A DNA stretch of 64,000 bases, taken from the NCBI GenBank assembly GCA_023853785.1, contig JAJIRX010000510.1, positions 806,001 to 870,000 of the forward strand. Reading direction: 5' to 3'. The position numbers were made by a program, and so were the translations under genes. A model generated the notes under the pieces. That model saw only the letters and a list, made by a program, of their open reading frames with translations, was not told where the DNA came from and made no database searches. This DNA is from Psilocybe azurescens. Taxonomy: Eukaryota; Basidiomycota; Agaricomycetes; Agaricales; Agrocybaceae. Positions 13,471 through 25,127 of the stretch are shown in pieces (positions within the stretch are counted from its first letter, which is position 1; the number at the start of each line of letters is the position of its first letter).

Positions 13471-15651
13471 TTTCCACGCCCGGGAAACCACTGCCCATAG
13501 TGTACACACATCGTTGTACACAACGCTTCAGACAGGTTAATGGTACATTATTAGACGAATGACCACTGGAACTTGGAAATGCAGAGACCTCATGGCTTGC
13601 TAATAGATAATAACACTTTCCATGATATGTCCCAAACGGTGTTAGGTCACTGATAGATGTGTCTCCTGTGGGTCGTCGATTGATATGCAATGACCATATT
13701 CCCAAGAACATTGAGCATTTGTGAGCACTGCTTTTTATACTTTCTAGTAGCACCTGTGCGAGCTATGATAATGGACTAGAGACAATTTCTTGGCCGCCTT
13801 ACCACTAGACACCATGGGCGCTTATAATTAAACCCCAATCGGGTGGACCAATCAGACCCGGACGATAACATTTATATTCGCTGCCGCAAAGCGGCTGCAT
13901 CATAAGATTATAATCTTTTGATTACTTCTGAATAAATGAAGACTTCCAGCAATTGTATTACAAAAAATAGCGCATCCTGTCAAACTTTGTGGGCGCGATA
14001 TACACATCCGGTCAGAACAATAGGCGTCCTATCAGGCTACAGAAACAAGGACAATGGAACATGACATAAAGCTTTACAGATATTTGAATATGTTGTTCCT
14101 GGTTGGTATAGCTTGAAAGACTTAAAAAGGGGGTAAGATATCGAGTAGTACGTTAACCGTAAGAAGGCAACATTACTCTAGTGGCTTGCCTGTCCAAATT
14201 TATATCAAATCTGCTGTATTATTTAGCGATTACAATGCTTATGTTGGAGCTACAGGTGAGTGGTCTCAGCTTGTCAATTTTAAACACATTTGATTAAATT
14301 TATGATAGGAATATTCGCATTGTTACATTGGTAGCGCCGTCGACTTTAATGGATCACTTCCATCAGCCACCACCTTTTTCACACCGAATATATATTCTAT
14401 GCCCATTAACCAATGCATTTTCACAAGGTACTCTGTCAGACATAGCCACACACTCAAAATTAAAATCAAGGCGTTGAATCGTCATGATTACAAGTGCAGG
14501 ACCTCCGTGGACTATGCTAGAAAGTATGATACTTGAATCTTGCAGTGTCTCTGTCATGCAAATATTCTAAAATAGCCATGTATTAAATTTCAATTCTTCC
14601 CTATAGCTCTAAACACCCCTGTTGACGCCGGCCTGTCCAGTCGGATTTGCAATCACAAGATCGCTCATTCTTGAGGGCTTCAGGCTACCCTTCAGACGCT
14701 TCTTCAATATTTATTTTGTGGCATATACTTTATAAGACTATCTGCTTTAATATTCCCGTTCATAAATCCATATGATGGCATTGTACTTCAATTAATATTT
14801 AAACACCTACTAGCACAAGTCAACGTTCTGAAGAACGAGTCATATTAGTTCAGAATCGCCCAAAACATGTGGCTTGCACACTTGCAGCTATTCCATTGTG
14901 AGCGTTTGGAACTCCGAACCAGATAGGTTTGTAACGAAATATTCTTAAATGATCGATCAGATGGAAGTCCGGGAAAGATCTTCACGTCCGCCTAACCCAG
15001 CTGTCATGGTTATGTATGAGGTCTTAACTAGTGTGTATGTCCTGTATATGCAAGGACTGAGTAATAATGCATGCGACGATCAAATCGAAGTACGCGTGTC
15101 ACTTGCAACCCATGGTATACGTAGTGTGTTCATCGTACTAAGTGCATGTGGTGACTCGTTTGATGGATATGGTCGAAGAAGGTGCTTTGTGACTCGCTCG
15201 ATCTTAGAAGCTTGAATATGTGTGCCCTTGTGTGCCGCAAACTCACGGTCTTGGGAGTAATTTAGGCGATCCGGGACTCGGAAATTGCATAATTTCCGAT
15301 TCCGGCCAATTCCGGGATCCTGTCTGCTCCCGTTCACATGCTAAGCTTGCGTCGTGGGCGCTTATTAATATTGTCAGGGAAAGAGAGGCCCTCGACTGGC
15401 AAAGGTTACAATGTAACATGTTTTCGGCAAATATTCGGATGACATCAGTAATCCGTTTATAATATCCTTTGACTTGCTGCTGGAACAAGGAGACCATTAG
15501 TAGAATAAAATAAGGTATTTTGTTCTGCACCGTGACTGTGGATATGACATGCGCATCTAAAAATACAAAGACACTGCCTCGAGGCTCAGACAAAAGGCTT
15601 TACACGAGTCATAGAGCGTGGTGCATTTATTTCGGCAGTATGGCTCTAGGG
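13471..15651. other. Intergenic, no gene recognised
   Basis: AT-rich sequence. Minus-strand frames at 13,418-13,753 could be further remains of the kinase relic but match nothing I know. The rest has only short frames without introns or motifs. Confidence 0.5.
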
Positions 15652-15658
15652 TTAAATA
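15652..15658 (+). promoter_or_regulatory. TATA-like box of the small gene at 15765
   Basis: The sequence ttaaata lies 107-113 bp before the ATG at 15765. A C/A-rich leader follows (ccacactacacacacaacc directly before the ATG), a common layout for fungal core promoters. Confidence 0.35.
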
Positions 15659-15764
15659 GAGGGCAGACTGCGATAGAGGGAAAGCATCCCAGCCAGTCAA
15701 CTCCGTGGTTGATCAACCAGCACATCTCCAACTTCAACAGGTCCACACTACACACACAACCATA

Positions 15765-16056
15765 ATGCTCGCCTTCGATCTACGGGTAAATACTCTTCCT
15801 TCTTTCTTTCCAACAAATTGACATCTCCTCCCAGGAATGTTCTGAATGCCACTTCGAGAGAAATATTAGCCCTGAAGGGCTAGCGCTGGGCTTGACAACA
15901 CCGGATCTGTGTTTAACTCCCATCGACCGATGTACTTTCGCGTACTACGGGGCGCAAGGAAGCTACACAGCACCAGTCCGCGTGAAAGTGAAGGATTGCC
16001 ACAATGATACGTGCAAATCATCCATAGAGTATGTCAGAAAACATGCCGTGATTTGA
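15765..16056 (+). CDS. Possible small protein, 80 residues, six cysteines
   Basis: Exon 1 (15765-15785) encodes MLAFDLR. A 49 nt intron (15786-15834, gtaaat...ctcccag) follows, and exon 2 runs in frame to TGA at 16054-16056. The product contains an ECSEC start and single cysteines in DLC, DRC, KDC and DTC contexts. There is no signal peptide or membrane segment, so it does not look like a classic secreted effector. I recognise no family. Support comes from the TATA-like box, a good CACACAACCATAATG leader and clean splice sites. A donor gtatgt near the end of exon 2 could give a longer product. Confidence 0.4.
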
Positions 16057-16649
16057 GGCCCCTTGGAGAGACGATGAAGAAAGTGAGTAACAGAAGCCAT
16101 AATGATGTTTTATTTCCGTTGATCCCATAGTTTGTACTCTAAGCCGCTTTGACCGATTCAAACTCAAACAAGCTGGGTGTGTATACGTATTCCTGAGCCC
16201 TCGTAGTTATGTTTGTTGCTCAGAGAGTCGTCAACAAGTCACGGAATATGCTCTCGCTGATTTCATGTTGAACCTTATGTATTACCAAAGCACACTTCAA
16301 ATCCATCTCATTTCCTGTAGTAGAACTATGTAATTTCACGAATAATATCTTTAGCTTAACATTGCCGTTGTAAGGGCTTTCAATTTATGAGCTTGCTCAG
16401 CGACTTATTAGAAGTATATCCTCAATCATCTGCCAACGGAGGGTTATGGAACGGCATGCAAAACACGATTGTAGAAAGGATTGCAAACATAATGATCGAC
16501 GTGGCGCTACGTTTGCCTCAATGTCAGAGTCTAGAAGATGGTCATGACATCATGTAATTGTTAGTGTTAACACAATTCAACAGTCCCTCGTCGCAAGCCG
16601 TGGATTCAACCTGAAAATTTACTGAGTAAGGCCCTATGACGAGTGAGTT
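16057..16649. other. Intergenic, no gene recognised
   Basis: A short gap between the small gene (+) and the 3' end of SAC3 (-). Only random frames are present. Confidence 0.5.
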
Positions 16650-19600
16650 TCAACAGAACATGACTACAAGTAAAGATAAAGAGTGAAAATACAATATACA
16701 AAAAAATAAAATAAATCCAGAATCGAAAGGATGAAAATCATAAAAATAAGCATTATGACCCCCGTACTTCTTCTTAAGATCCCTCGTCAACGCCCTCAGC
16801 ATTGCAACAGTGACGCTAGGGGCATGGTCCACCTGTTCATCCCGTTCGGTAGGAGCCAACGATATCGTGCTATTGGTCGGCGAAGGGGTCTCGGTCTCCA
16901 TCCGACGACTGTTCATTTTCACCTGCGGCGTCGAAGGAACCTCATATTCGCCATTGATCGAGGATGCAACAGAGGCCGATAGTCGAGGCCGTTTAGCCTC
17001 GGGGCTAAAGGGAGGACAATCAGGTCATTATGTGGCTCATGTACAGAATAACATGTCGGCTAACCTGCCCTGGTCACTGGTCGCAACCGAATACGTCCGT
17101 CGTTTTGGTGAACGACGAACACTGAAGTTATAGATCTGCAGCAATTTCATCTGGTGAGGCCTAAGACCATCCTTAAATGACTGCAATATTGATTGAATGG
17201 CAGAAATGAGGATAAGCCTTGGGGTAGAGGCGGCTTTCGAATGCGACCGTTCCAGACGTGTTTGGGTAAGCTCGTAAAGATGTTCAATGAATATCTGGGC
17301 TGGGAAATCTAGGCGTACGCGTCATTGATAAATGGACTTCAGCGCATATACGAGTCAGCCAACCTTGACCGATATTGCGATGCGCTTGTACATCCGTGGC
17401 AATTTGCCTGGCATCGTCACGAGAGTCCAGATTTGAGAGCCATTCTAACGAATCTTCGTACGCAGACCTTAGGAGGTACACATGTCAGTCGAGTTGATAA
17501 ATAATATGAGGACACAAACGCACTCGCTATCATCCAGCTGTGTGGCGGCATTGAAATCAGGCAACGGGTCTCCTAGACCTTCCAACTCCAATAAGGATCG
17601 CACCGATCTTTCCATAGCATTCAACAACGTTATGGACACCTGGACAACCTGACCATACAGGCTCCAATTGACTGCAAAAAGAACGAAAACAAAATCAGAA
17701 CAAGAACAGCGTCGTACACCAAGGGAAGAGTACTTACATCGTCCAAACACGTTGCAATTTTCCATCCATTCACTCAAAAACAGATTGAAAGTTGGCTCGA
17801 AGACCTTGAAAGCCCCTCTTAACGAAAGAGGTTGAACGAGCTTCCCTTCGGTGTCGAGGGTCATAGAAGACAGAGCATTGTCAAGTTTGACATCGAGGTC
17901 CTTAGTGGCTGACGTCATGGCAAACACTTGATAGCTCTGAAGCATTGAATCGGCCACGAATTTTTGACCTGGTCAATCAGGTAACACATTAGCTAAATGA
18001 CAAATACGTTTGGATGATAAAAATACCATGTCGAAGAAATCAGACACCGAGGAGGTCTGTTCTCCGTCCGTCCAACAGATAACAAGGAGGGATGGGATGA
18101 AATGGCGCTTGGCAGGCAAAGCTTTAATGATCTCCCGTAGTCGCGAGCAATCGTCCAGGATACGATATTTCCTGCATTAGCCATCTAGTTAGACACAGAA
18201 AAGAATTCAGTTTGATTCTGCTGACGCACTTCTCCAGATCGTCAGCCACGTCACCCAGCGGCGTACACTCGAACACAATTACACCAGGGTATCCAACCGT
18301 CCCACTAGCTGAAGACAGAGGTATCGAAAATACAGACTCGTTCGCCCAAGATCCCGATTCTGGCACATCAAACTTGCGTTCCAACCAAATCGCAGTGGCA
18401 TCGCTTTCCGGATTCATAGCCAGCCAAATGTGCCACGGCATTTTCAGTGTCGACGAATTCAGCACCTTGACATGCTTCCGGATAACTTGCAGGAACGACC
18501 CCTGTGCCCAGCGGAGTTCATGTTCTCGATGATTCTGAATATGCGGCATCATCCAGAGGCGAGTGATTGCGAGCAAAAATAGATCGATGACGGAAGGTAG
18601 AAAAAGAAATTTGAGTCAGGTCCATGAATAATAAACGCATTGAGGAATAACAAAGGCAGGAAAACGGTCTGCACCTCTTTGAAACGTTTCGCAAGATCCT
18701 CGTCCGTCCTCGGCGGGCGGTACTCGCCAGACATGCGCTTTCTTGCTCTTTTCTTCAATGGCGACGGGCTATCACCCAGGGCCAATGCCCGACCATTTGT
18801 CAATATCCGTCTTTTCTTGTCCAGAGAGTCGACGTTCTTGGAGGATTGCAGGATCGATTGCTGTCGCGCATGATTACTGTGCTGTAGCTTCTGCCGGTAC
18901 TCGTCTCCGCGTTTGCGTGCTTCAAGATACGCAGCTCTATCCATCGTCAGCTTCAGCCACCTCCGGAACGACTCTCGAACAACTGTGCTCTTCTGCGCGA
19001 ATTCCAAAGCCTTCTTCTTCATCTCCTCGACCTCTTCGATATCATACATCGAGAAGTCAGGAGCCTTACCCTTCCGTTACTTCTTGGAGGAGAAGGAACT
19101 CTAAATATCCTTGACGCTTGAGGTGTCGACAACGGCGTGAAGTTGTTGATGTTGAAAGACTTGATGTTCGAAGCAGTGGGCGACCCCATCACCAGTGGGC
19201 TGAGAATTTCTTGGCTGCCCGATGGCGAGCTGGAAGACGGATCCAATGTATTTCGGAGATGGCCCAATAAAGGGTTTGGAGGTTGGAGAATCATAGTCGG
19301 GGTAGAAGGAAGTGAAATGGGCTGCTTCCTTGCCATGAGCGGCGGTGCTCTAGGCGACGCCACTGAAGATGATGAGCTACTCGAAGAGGTGTTAGTATCG
19401 ATTTTCAGTAGAGGAGGGGCAATTGGTCGATTAGGCGGTGGTGTAGATGAAGCCGAGGTAGGAGGGCTCGGCTTATTGAAAATTGAAGGGAGTGTTTGTA
19501 TCACAGTGGACGAAGCTTCAGGAAAGAAGCTCGTTCCATTGACTTCGGGAGCATTTGTCGTTGCAGGAGGAAGGGTAAATAAGGGTATTGTGGGGGTTGG

Positions 19601-22205
19601 TCCAAGGGTAGATTTGGTAGCACCATTAATGGGCTGACCAACGGGCGGAGAGGATATCGATGGCTGGAATATTTGTGGAGGTGTGAATTCTGGTGCTGTG
19701 GGATTCAAAGCGGTTGGGGGTTTTGATGCATTCGTTGAGAAGAATGATGTCGCTCCAGTTGAGACGTTGCTGGAGGCATTAGAAAATGGGGAACCATTTA
19801 GTCCCTCAAAATTTGATTTAGCAGGTGCAGGTCCATTTGATGTCGGTTGAGAGGGAGGCGAAAACGGATTTCCTAGTAATACCGTAAGCATGATCCAAGG
19901 TTGTAAACTACTAAGAGAGCTTACCAAATAAGCTAGGGGCAGGAGCCTGCGCAGATGATGGTTCAGGCGCCTTCGTCGGGAATCCGTTCGAAGTACCAGA
20001 AAAGGGAGAAGAAGAAAAAGGTAGCCTGGGGTTGCGGTTGTATGGGAGGTGCGGCTACCGCAGTCGGCGCCGAAGTCGAGGGGAAAACGTTGAGAACTGA
20101 CTGATGTGTTGGGGTGCCTAGATTCCCGAAGACTGATACGGGGGCAGGATTTGATGGAGCAAAGACGGAACCCCCGAATACAGACCCATTTCCGAAAACA
20201 TTCGGTGTCGCGACCAGGTTCCCAAAAGCGCCACTAGGGGCTGGCGGTGCACTGAATGCAGAGGTTGTTGTAGCAGGAGATGCTGTCGAAGGTTGCGTTG
20301 AAAAATTAGACGAAAGCCAATGGGTAACAGTCGGCTTCAGTGGTGACGGAGCTTTAGGTTGGTTTGGAGGGTCTATAGGTTGAGAATCCTCTGCTTCCTC
20401 TGCACCGTCATAGCCGTCATCTCCATCGAAGAACTCGTCTGTCTCATCTTCGCCTTCTCCTTCAGCATAATCGACATCTTCAGTATATTCTTCTGTGGCC
20501 TGGCGTTCGTCTGCTTGGACATCTTGAATCTGACTATTCACTGATACGCCATCAATAATATCTGAAATCGATAAATTGCCTTTGATGCCCTCGATGTCGT
20601 CGATAGTGTCCTTTCCGAACAATCGCTCCAGGAGACAAGCAACAAGGTAGACCATGACCGTGCTACCTTGCTCGTTCAGCACAGTAGCTAACTGGCTGAA
20701 GATTTGCATGCCCTCTTCAGTTACGATCAGCTTCGAGGTTTTGCTGATGGGTGCACTTTTGTGTTGTACGTGTAACCGGAACTCAGTCGTGAGTTTAAAG
20801 ACAGGATGGGAGGTGATGTATTCCGGGATATCTTCATGTCGCTCTTTTTGGTCACGGATATGAATGAGTCGGTGGTAGACACGCATTTCGAGTTCTGTTG
20901 GAGATTCGTATCTGCCGCGCTGATCTTCATAAAATTCTTTCAAGCTTTGAAGAGCTGGAAGTCGGGTATCAGCAACGTATTCAGGGCGCAAAAGATGATA
21001 TACACACTATTCATAAGCTGCTGTTCTTCTAATGGAATAGAGAACCCGGCCCTATCTCGTTCGAAGTGAAGGGCAAGGATGTGGAACCGGGCACACCGAT
21101 CATGGCACTCGATTGCAAGAGGCCCAGTGATATGTTGCATTGTGAAATCATTGCGAACGGATCGACTCCGATCCCGAATGAAATTAAATGTTGCAGAGAA
21201 ACCACCACGGGGAAGAAGGTCATGAAAGAGGTAATCAAGAGTCCGCTGGATTTACTCTGTTATCGACATTGATGTAACGGCCTGAGGAACTGACTTACTT
21301 TGAGAACGTGTGGCGGTCGAAGATCTGAAGGCAGAGTCTTGTCACCAGCTGCGCGCTCGTACATCTTGACTGCGCGGTTGTGGTCCACCCTTTTGGTGCC
21401 AGGTATCTTGAATCCCATCAGAGTAGTTTTCTCATGCGGAAAGAAGACTAAATTCACTTACTGTCTCCCATTCGAAAAGGTTGTTTTCGCGTTCGCGTCG
21501 GTACCGTTCAAATCGAGGGCACATGTGCATACATGTCCCAACAATAGATATCGCATCCTCCAGTCGTTTAGGGACAAGAGGGTCGTCCATCTTTCCCTCT
21601 AAGATGGCCTTCTTTCGCTCAAGCTCTCTGGCTTTGACCAACTTAAAGAAAAAGTGAGATCTTAGAAACGTTGAGAAGGCACAAGCAAACATACCTCTTG
21701 GTAGAACTTCTCGCGTTCTTCAGCAGTCTCAAACTCGGGTTCATGAATCTCGGGTATGGGTTGGTCCACGTCTGGCTCTTCTGTTGCAACTTCTTGAGCA
21801 GTCTCATCTTCATAGGGTTCGTCTTCTTCACCCTCCTGCTCCTCTCCATAGTAATCGTCCTCGTCAGTTCCAACATAGGTGTCTTCGGGTTGAATGTGTG
21901 TATCATCTGGAGAGGCACGCTGTTGCTGCTGTGCAGGTGGATTGTTGACGCGAAGAGAAACATTTGGAAACTTCCTTGGTGCCCCACGGGGAACTGCTCT
22001 ACCCCTCCCACCCCGCGGTAACCTCCCCTTTCCCAACGTTCGCTGTCTGAGTGATTAGAGTTAGGCGTATTGCTTCGTGTGCTTCCATCAGTTGTCGACC
22101 AGTGTTTGTTTCTTGAATGAGGCCAGGATCCTCGACCACCTCTCCCCCTTCGCGAGTGGTGCCTCCACGACCTCTAGCTCCTCTGGTAAACAAAGGCCCG
22201 TCCAT
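16650..22205 (-). CDS. SAC3: SAC3/GANP-family mRNA export scaffold (TREX-2)
   Basis: Nuclear-pore-associated scaffold of the TREX-2 complex, which couples transcription to mRNA export. Predicted at roughly 1,400-1,500 residues with about 14 introns. It opens at 22205 with a Gly/Arg-rich tail (RGARGRGG) and an acidic stretch. The SAC3 domain follows: GTCMHMCPRFERYRRE (about 21,500), RVDHNRAVKMYERAAG, then DYLFHDLLPRGG and NDFTMQHITGPLAIECHDRC (about 21,100). An acidic linker leads to FG motifs (AFG, three VFG, LFG) between 20,300 and 19,870, then a Ser/Pro-rich stretch. A long basic helix with STVVRESFRRWLKL (about 18,960) matches the Sus1/Cdc31-binding CID helix. A C-terminal domain related to GANP follows (TAIWLERKFDVPESGSW; SLLVICWTDGEQTSSVSDFF). 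The frame breaks around 20,020-20,031 in the FG region. A further frame change near 19,080 may be a 46 nt intron. The intron after the first exon has a weak donor. Confidence 0.88.
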
Positions 22206-22404
22206 GGTCGTAGAGTCCAAAGTCAAGGCGGAGAAAGGACAAGAAGAAATGAATAAATGGGGAATAAATATATACAAACAACATTGCGCTCGTTGCTGTC
22301 GGCGGTCATGATGGATCCCACCTCAGTGGGGCCAACCACATTGTAACATTACCATCCTCTACAACAAATATCTAACACCTCGTTCATCTACCAGAGCGAG
22401 AAAT
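22206..22404. promoter_or_regulatory. Divergent promoter between SAC3 and the Cys-rich microprotein gene
   Basis: These 199 bp separate two start codons that face away from each other. No clear TATA box is visible. Shared regulation of both genes is an inference from spacing alone. Confidence 0.5.
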
Positions 22405-22699
22405 ATGTCTGATCAAGTATGTGCTGTCTTGTGCACGGCTTGCTGCCAGGTGTGCACAGGAATTTGTCTTGATTTTATTTCACTTCGTGGGTCATTCCTA
22501 TTGATAACCTTGATGTTTTCAACGCTGACGATATATGCTTCGTCAAGGTCATGCCTTCACAGAGAACCTGTGTAGGCTCTCATGCTTTAAAAACGAGAAA
22601 CATATACCTGAGCGTCGACCTCTGCTATCAGAGACCCAGCATCATGATCAGACCCAACAACCAGATCCACAACCTCCCATGCAGATACCCAAGACATGA
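22405..22699 (+). CDS. Cysteine-rich microprotein, 77 residues
   Basis: Two exons. Exon 1 (22405-22486) encodes MSDQVCAVLCTACCQVCTGI and ends in phase 1. A 61 nt intron runs 22487-22547 (gtgggt ... caag, with a gctgacg branch-like site). Exon 2 restores frame and ends at TGA 22697-22699, encoding ERRPLLSE and a Gln/Pro-rich tail. Six cysteines fall in the first 21 residues, alternating with small and hydrophobic residues. That suits S-acylation and peripheral membrane attachment rather than secretion, since there is no cleavable signal. Both exons read as one natural protein and the splice phase fits exactly. I do not recognise a named family; the Cys cluster followed by an RRPLL motif gives the impression of a conserved fungal microprotein. 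The acceptor AAG is less common than CAG. Confidence 0.55.
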
Positions 22700-25127
22700 T
22701 CCATGATCAGTGCGACTTGAGCTATTGTCATCAATTTATTTATGAAAACAAGTAAGCTGAAGACTCGTTGATCACTAAGTTTGTTAAATCTCTTTCTTCA
22801 GCATCGTTTCTCTGTTCTTCCTCTGTACACCCCTTTGTGGACGTCCATGCGTTGTATTTCCAGCCTTTCGATCAATCTATTTTGCCTGTGCAAATCGGAA
22901 ACTTTTTTCTTGATTGTGCAAAGATACCAACCCAACTTATCCATCTCTTTCGCTCTTTCAGGCAGTCATCTATCGCCAGGATTGTGGCGCGGACGATGGA
23001 CTGCGATCGACACCAAAATGCTCATCTCTAATGCAGTTGCAGTGTGTAGAGCTCCCCTGCGATACCCTCCAAAGTCCTATAATTACTCCCCAACCCTGTT
23101 TTGCTTGATGAAGCTAGGATCGAAGAGACGTGCTGGTCTCTCGATCATCGCGCACATATCAATACACGCACGCTATTCGAGGACTTGTTTAACATCTCGA
23201 CTTGCTTCTCATTCGCAGAAAGTGCACCTGCCATTTCGTGCTACGTACGGGTAAGATATCTTGGTTTTATGAAATGAAATAATCACTCGACAAGCTCTAG
23301 CTGCCATCTACGCTTCATTCATTCCTTCGAACTTCGTTGTAGAGCACGGTCCTTGCGATTCACTCCGCATCCAGTCTCCCGGAAGGGCAGTAAACCACAT
23401 GTTGCATATTGGTTCGACGTCTTTGCACGAGCACTTGTTGTCCCCTTATCTTTGATCGTTAGTGAGAGCTTTCTTTTGTAGTAAAATGAAACTAAGCAAA
23501 GATCGAATTCGCTCAGTTAAAAGTACTGGTATCAGACAGGACTTGTGTTCTGCTTAATTAATTACAGACTACCTAGGTATCGGACTGTTCTCTGCTAGCG
23601 CTGTATGCACCCTTTTCTTTTCTAAGTTGACATCCATTCGCTCAGTAACACAATACATCTGAGTCCGCGTCTATCTCTTTCACAATTACAGTCGATGTTC
23701 TTAGAGGTATCAATATTTCGCAGCCACTTATCAAGACCCTCCTGATGCTCTAACTTTTATGCCCCTAGAAGAAATTAGCAAGCAGAAGCAAGAAGCAGTG
23801 GTCACCCTATTAGCAAGGCATACTTTATGAGCGCCACAGCCTGCGCCACAGACATAAAAACGCAAACAAGGTAAGGCCACAACACCCTCCCAATCAATTC
23901 GAAGCCCCAAGCACACACACACCTCGAGCGATTCGCGTTTTTTTCACTTTTTCTGCGCTAGCATCATCAAGACGGTGCCACATCCCCGCGATCTTTTGCC
24001 TGGGCTTCTGTGAATCATATTGCGGCGCAGATAACATTCGGGTTGCTTAACCTGCCTAGGCAGTAGGCTTCCTTTAATCACTAGACACTGTCGTGTTTGC
24101 ACGCCGATAGCCCTTCGCAAGCAGTGGCATTGTTCCATTTTAATGCAGCATAGATTGAACGCTGGTAGACCCGCTGTCCCGAGTCTATCACGAACTGACT
24201 GGGATCGTCGCATTGAGCACAAAGAAACTTAGCCATCTCTGGTTAGCGTAGAATCCGTTCGATGCAGCCATCTTTCGGCCATGAATGCCTCAGAATCCTG
24301 CAGTGGAATCCTCTTGAGCCGATGGATTCAAGTTCAGTAGTGCATGATTGAAGTTTGAACGGTTGGTGAACCGTGGTTCGTCTGTTGAGTTGGACATGTT
24401 CACCGTGTGCTGATATCCCAAGCTGCTTTATTCCATATGCCTAAAGCTGCGTCTTATTGTAAGCGCTGCGCAAGAAGATGATATCTATAGTCAACAATTA
24501 AAGATTATCGCTCTCCTGTAAAAATGAAACGTCGCATGCAAACACTCGTCGGCGGGTGACCATAAAATTAAAAGGACTTGAACCACCATGGGCATCATCG
24601 AGGTTTTTTACAGGTGCAAGTCAGGTTGATCATTTTTACATATTGCAAATTTTGTGACATATTCCTTTCTGCAACATGTTTGGAGATGGAACACAAAACT
24701 AAGGGATTGCGGTTATGTTATGGTTGTTTGAGTGATACAAACTGCTAACTACCTAGTAGGCCGCCTAATCGGTACAGATATGATGGGCGCCTGATCTATG
24801 ACTATGACGCAAATACGGGCTTTTAAAGTCCAAGCAGCTCGTTGAGCGTTCTACTAAAACCAAGCTTGAGCACAAAGTATATAGAGATATCGTAACTAAA
24901 AGCCAAAATAAAAAAATTAAGTTCTCTGGTTATACAAAGAATGAACATAGAAAACAACAGAAAAACAACAATTGTCATAAGCAAAAAACGATGGTGAGAG
25001 TGTAATGAATGAGGCGCCAACAATGTTTTCTTTAACCATAAAGCCCGAAAGAGTGTGATGCATATAAGCAATCATGTTAAATTATACTAGAACCAAAAGT
25101 TCTGGTGTTTACGACCCGATATTTGTT
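22700..25127. other. Intergenic, no gene recognised
   Basis: Frames at 22,768-23,254 (+) are Ser/Leu-rich and lack intron structure or motifs. The stretch 24,800-25,127 is probably the 3' untranslated region of the KRE6/SKN1 gene on the minus strand. Confidence 0.5.

Noticed and set aside
19060..19110. Another frame break in SAC3
   Set aside because: A 46 nt intron (gtaacg ... cgaag, with ctgact as branch site) could explain it, so I did not count it among the firm breaks.
22768..23254. 157-residue plus-strand frame as a gene
   Set aside because: Ser/Leu-rich with no motif and no splice structure, and several overlapping frames are equally open.
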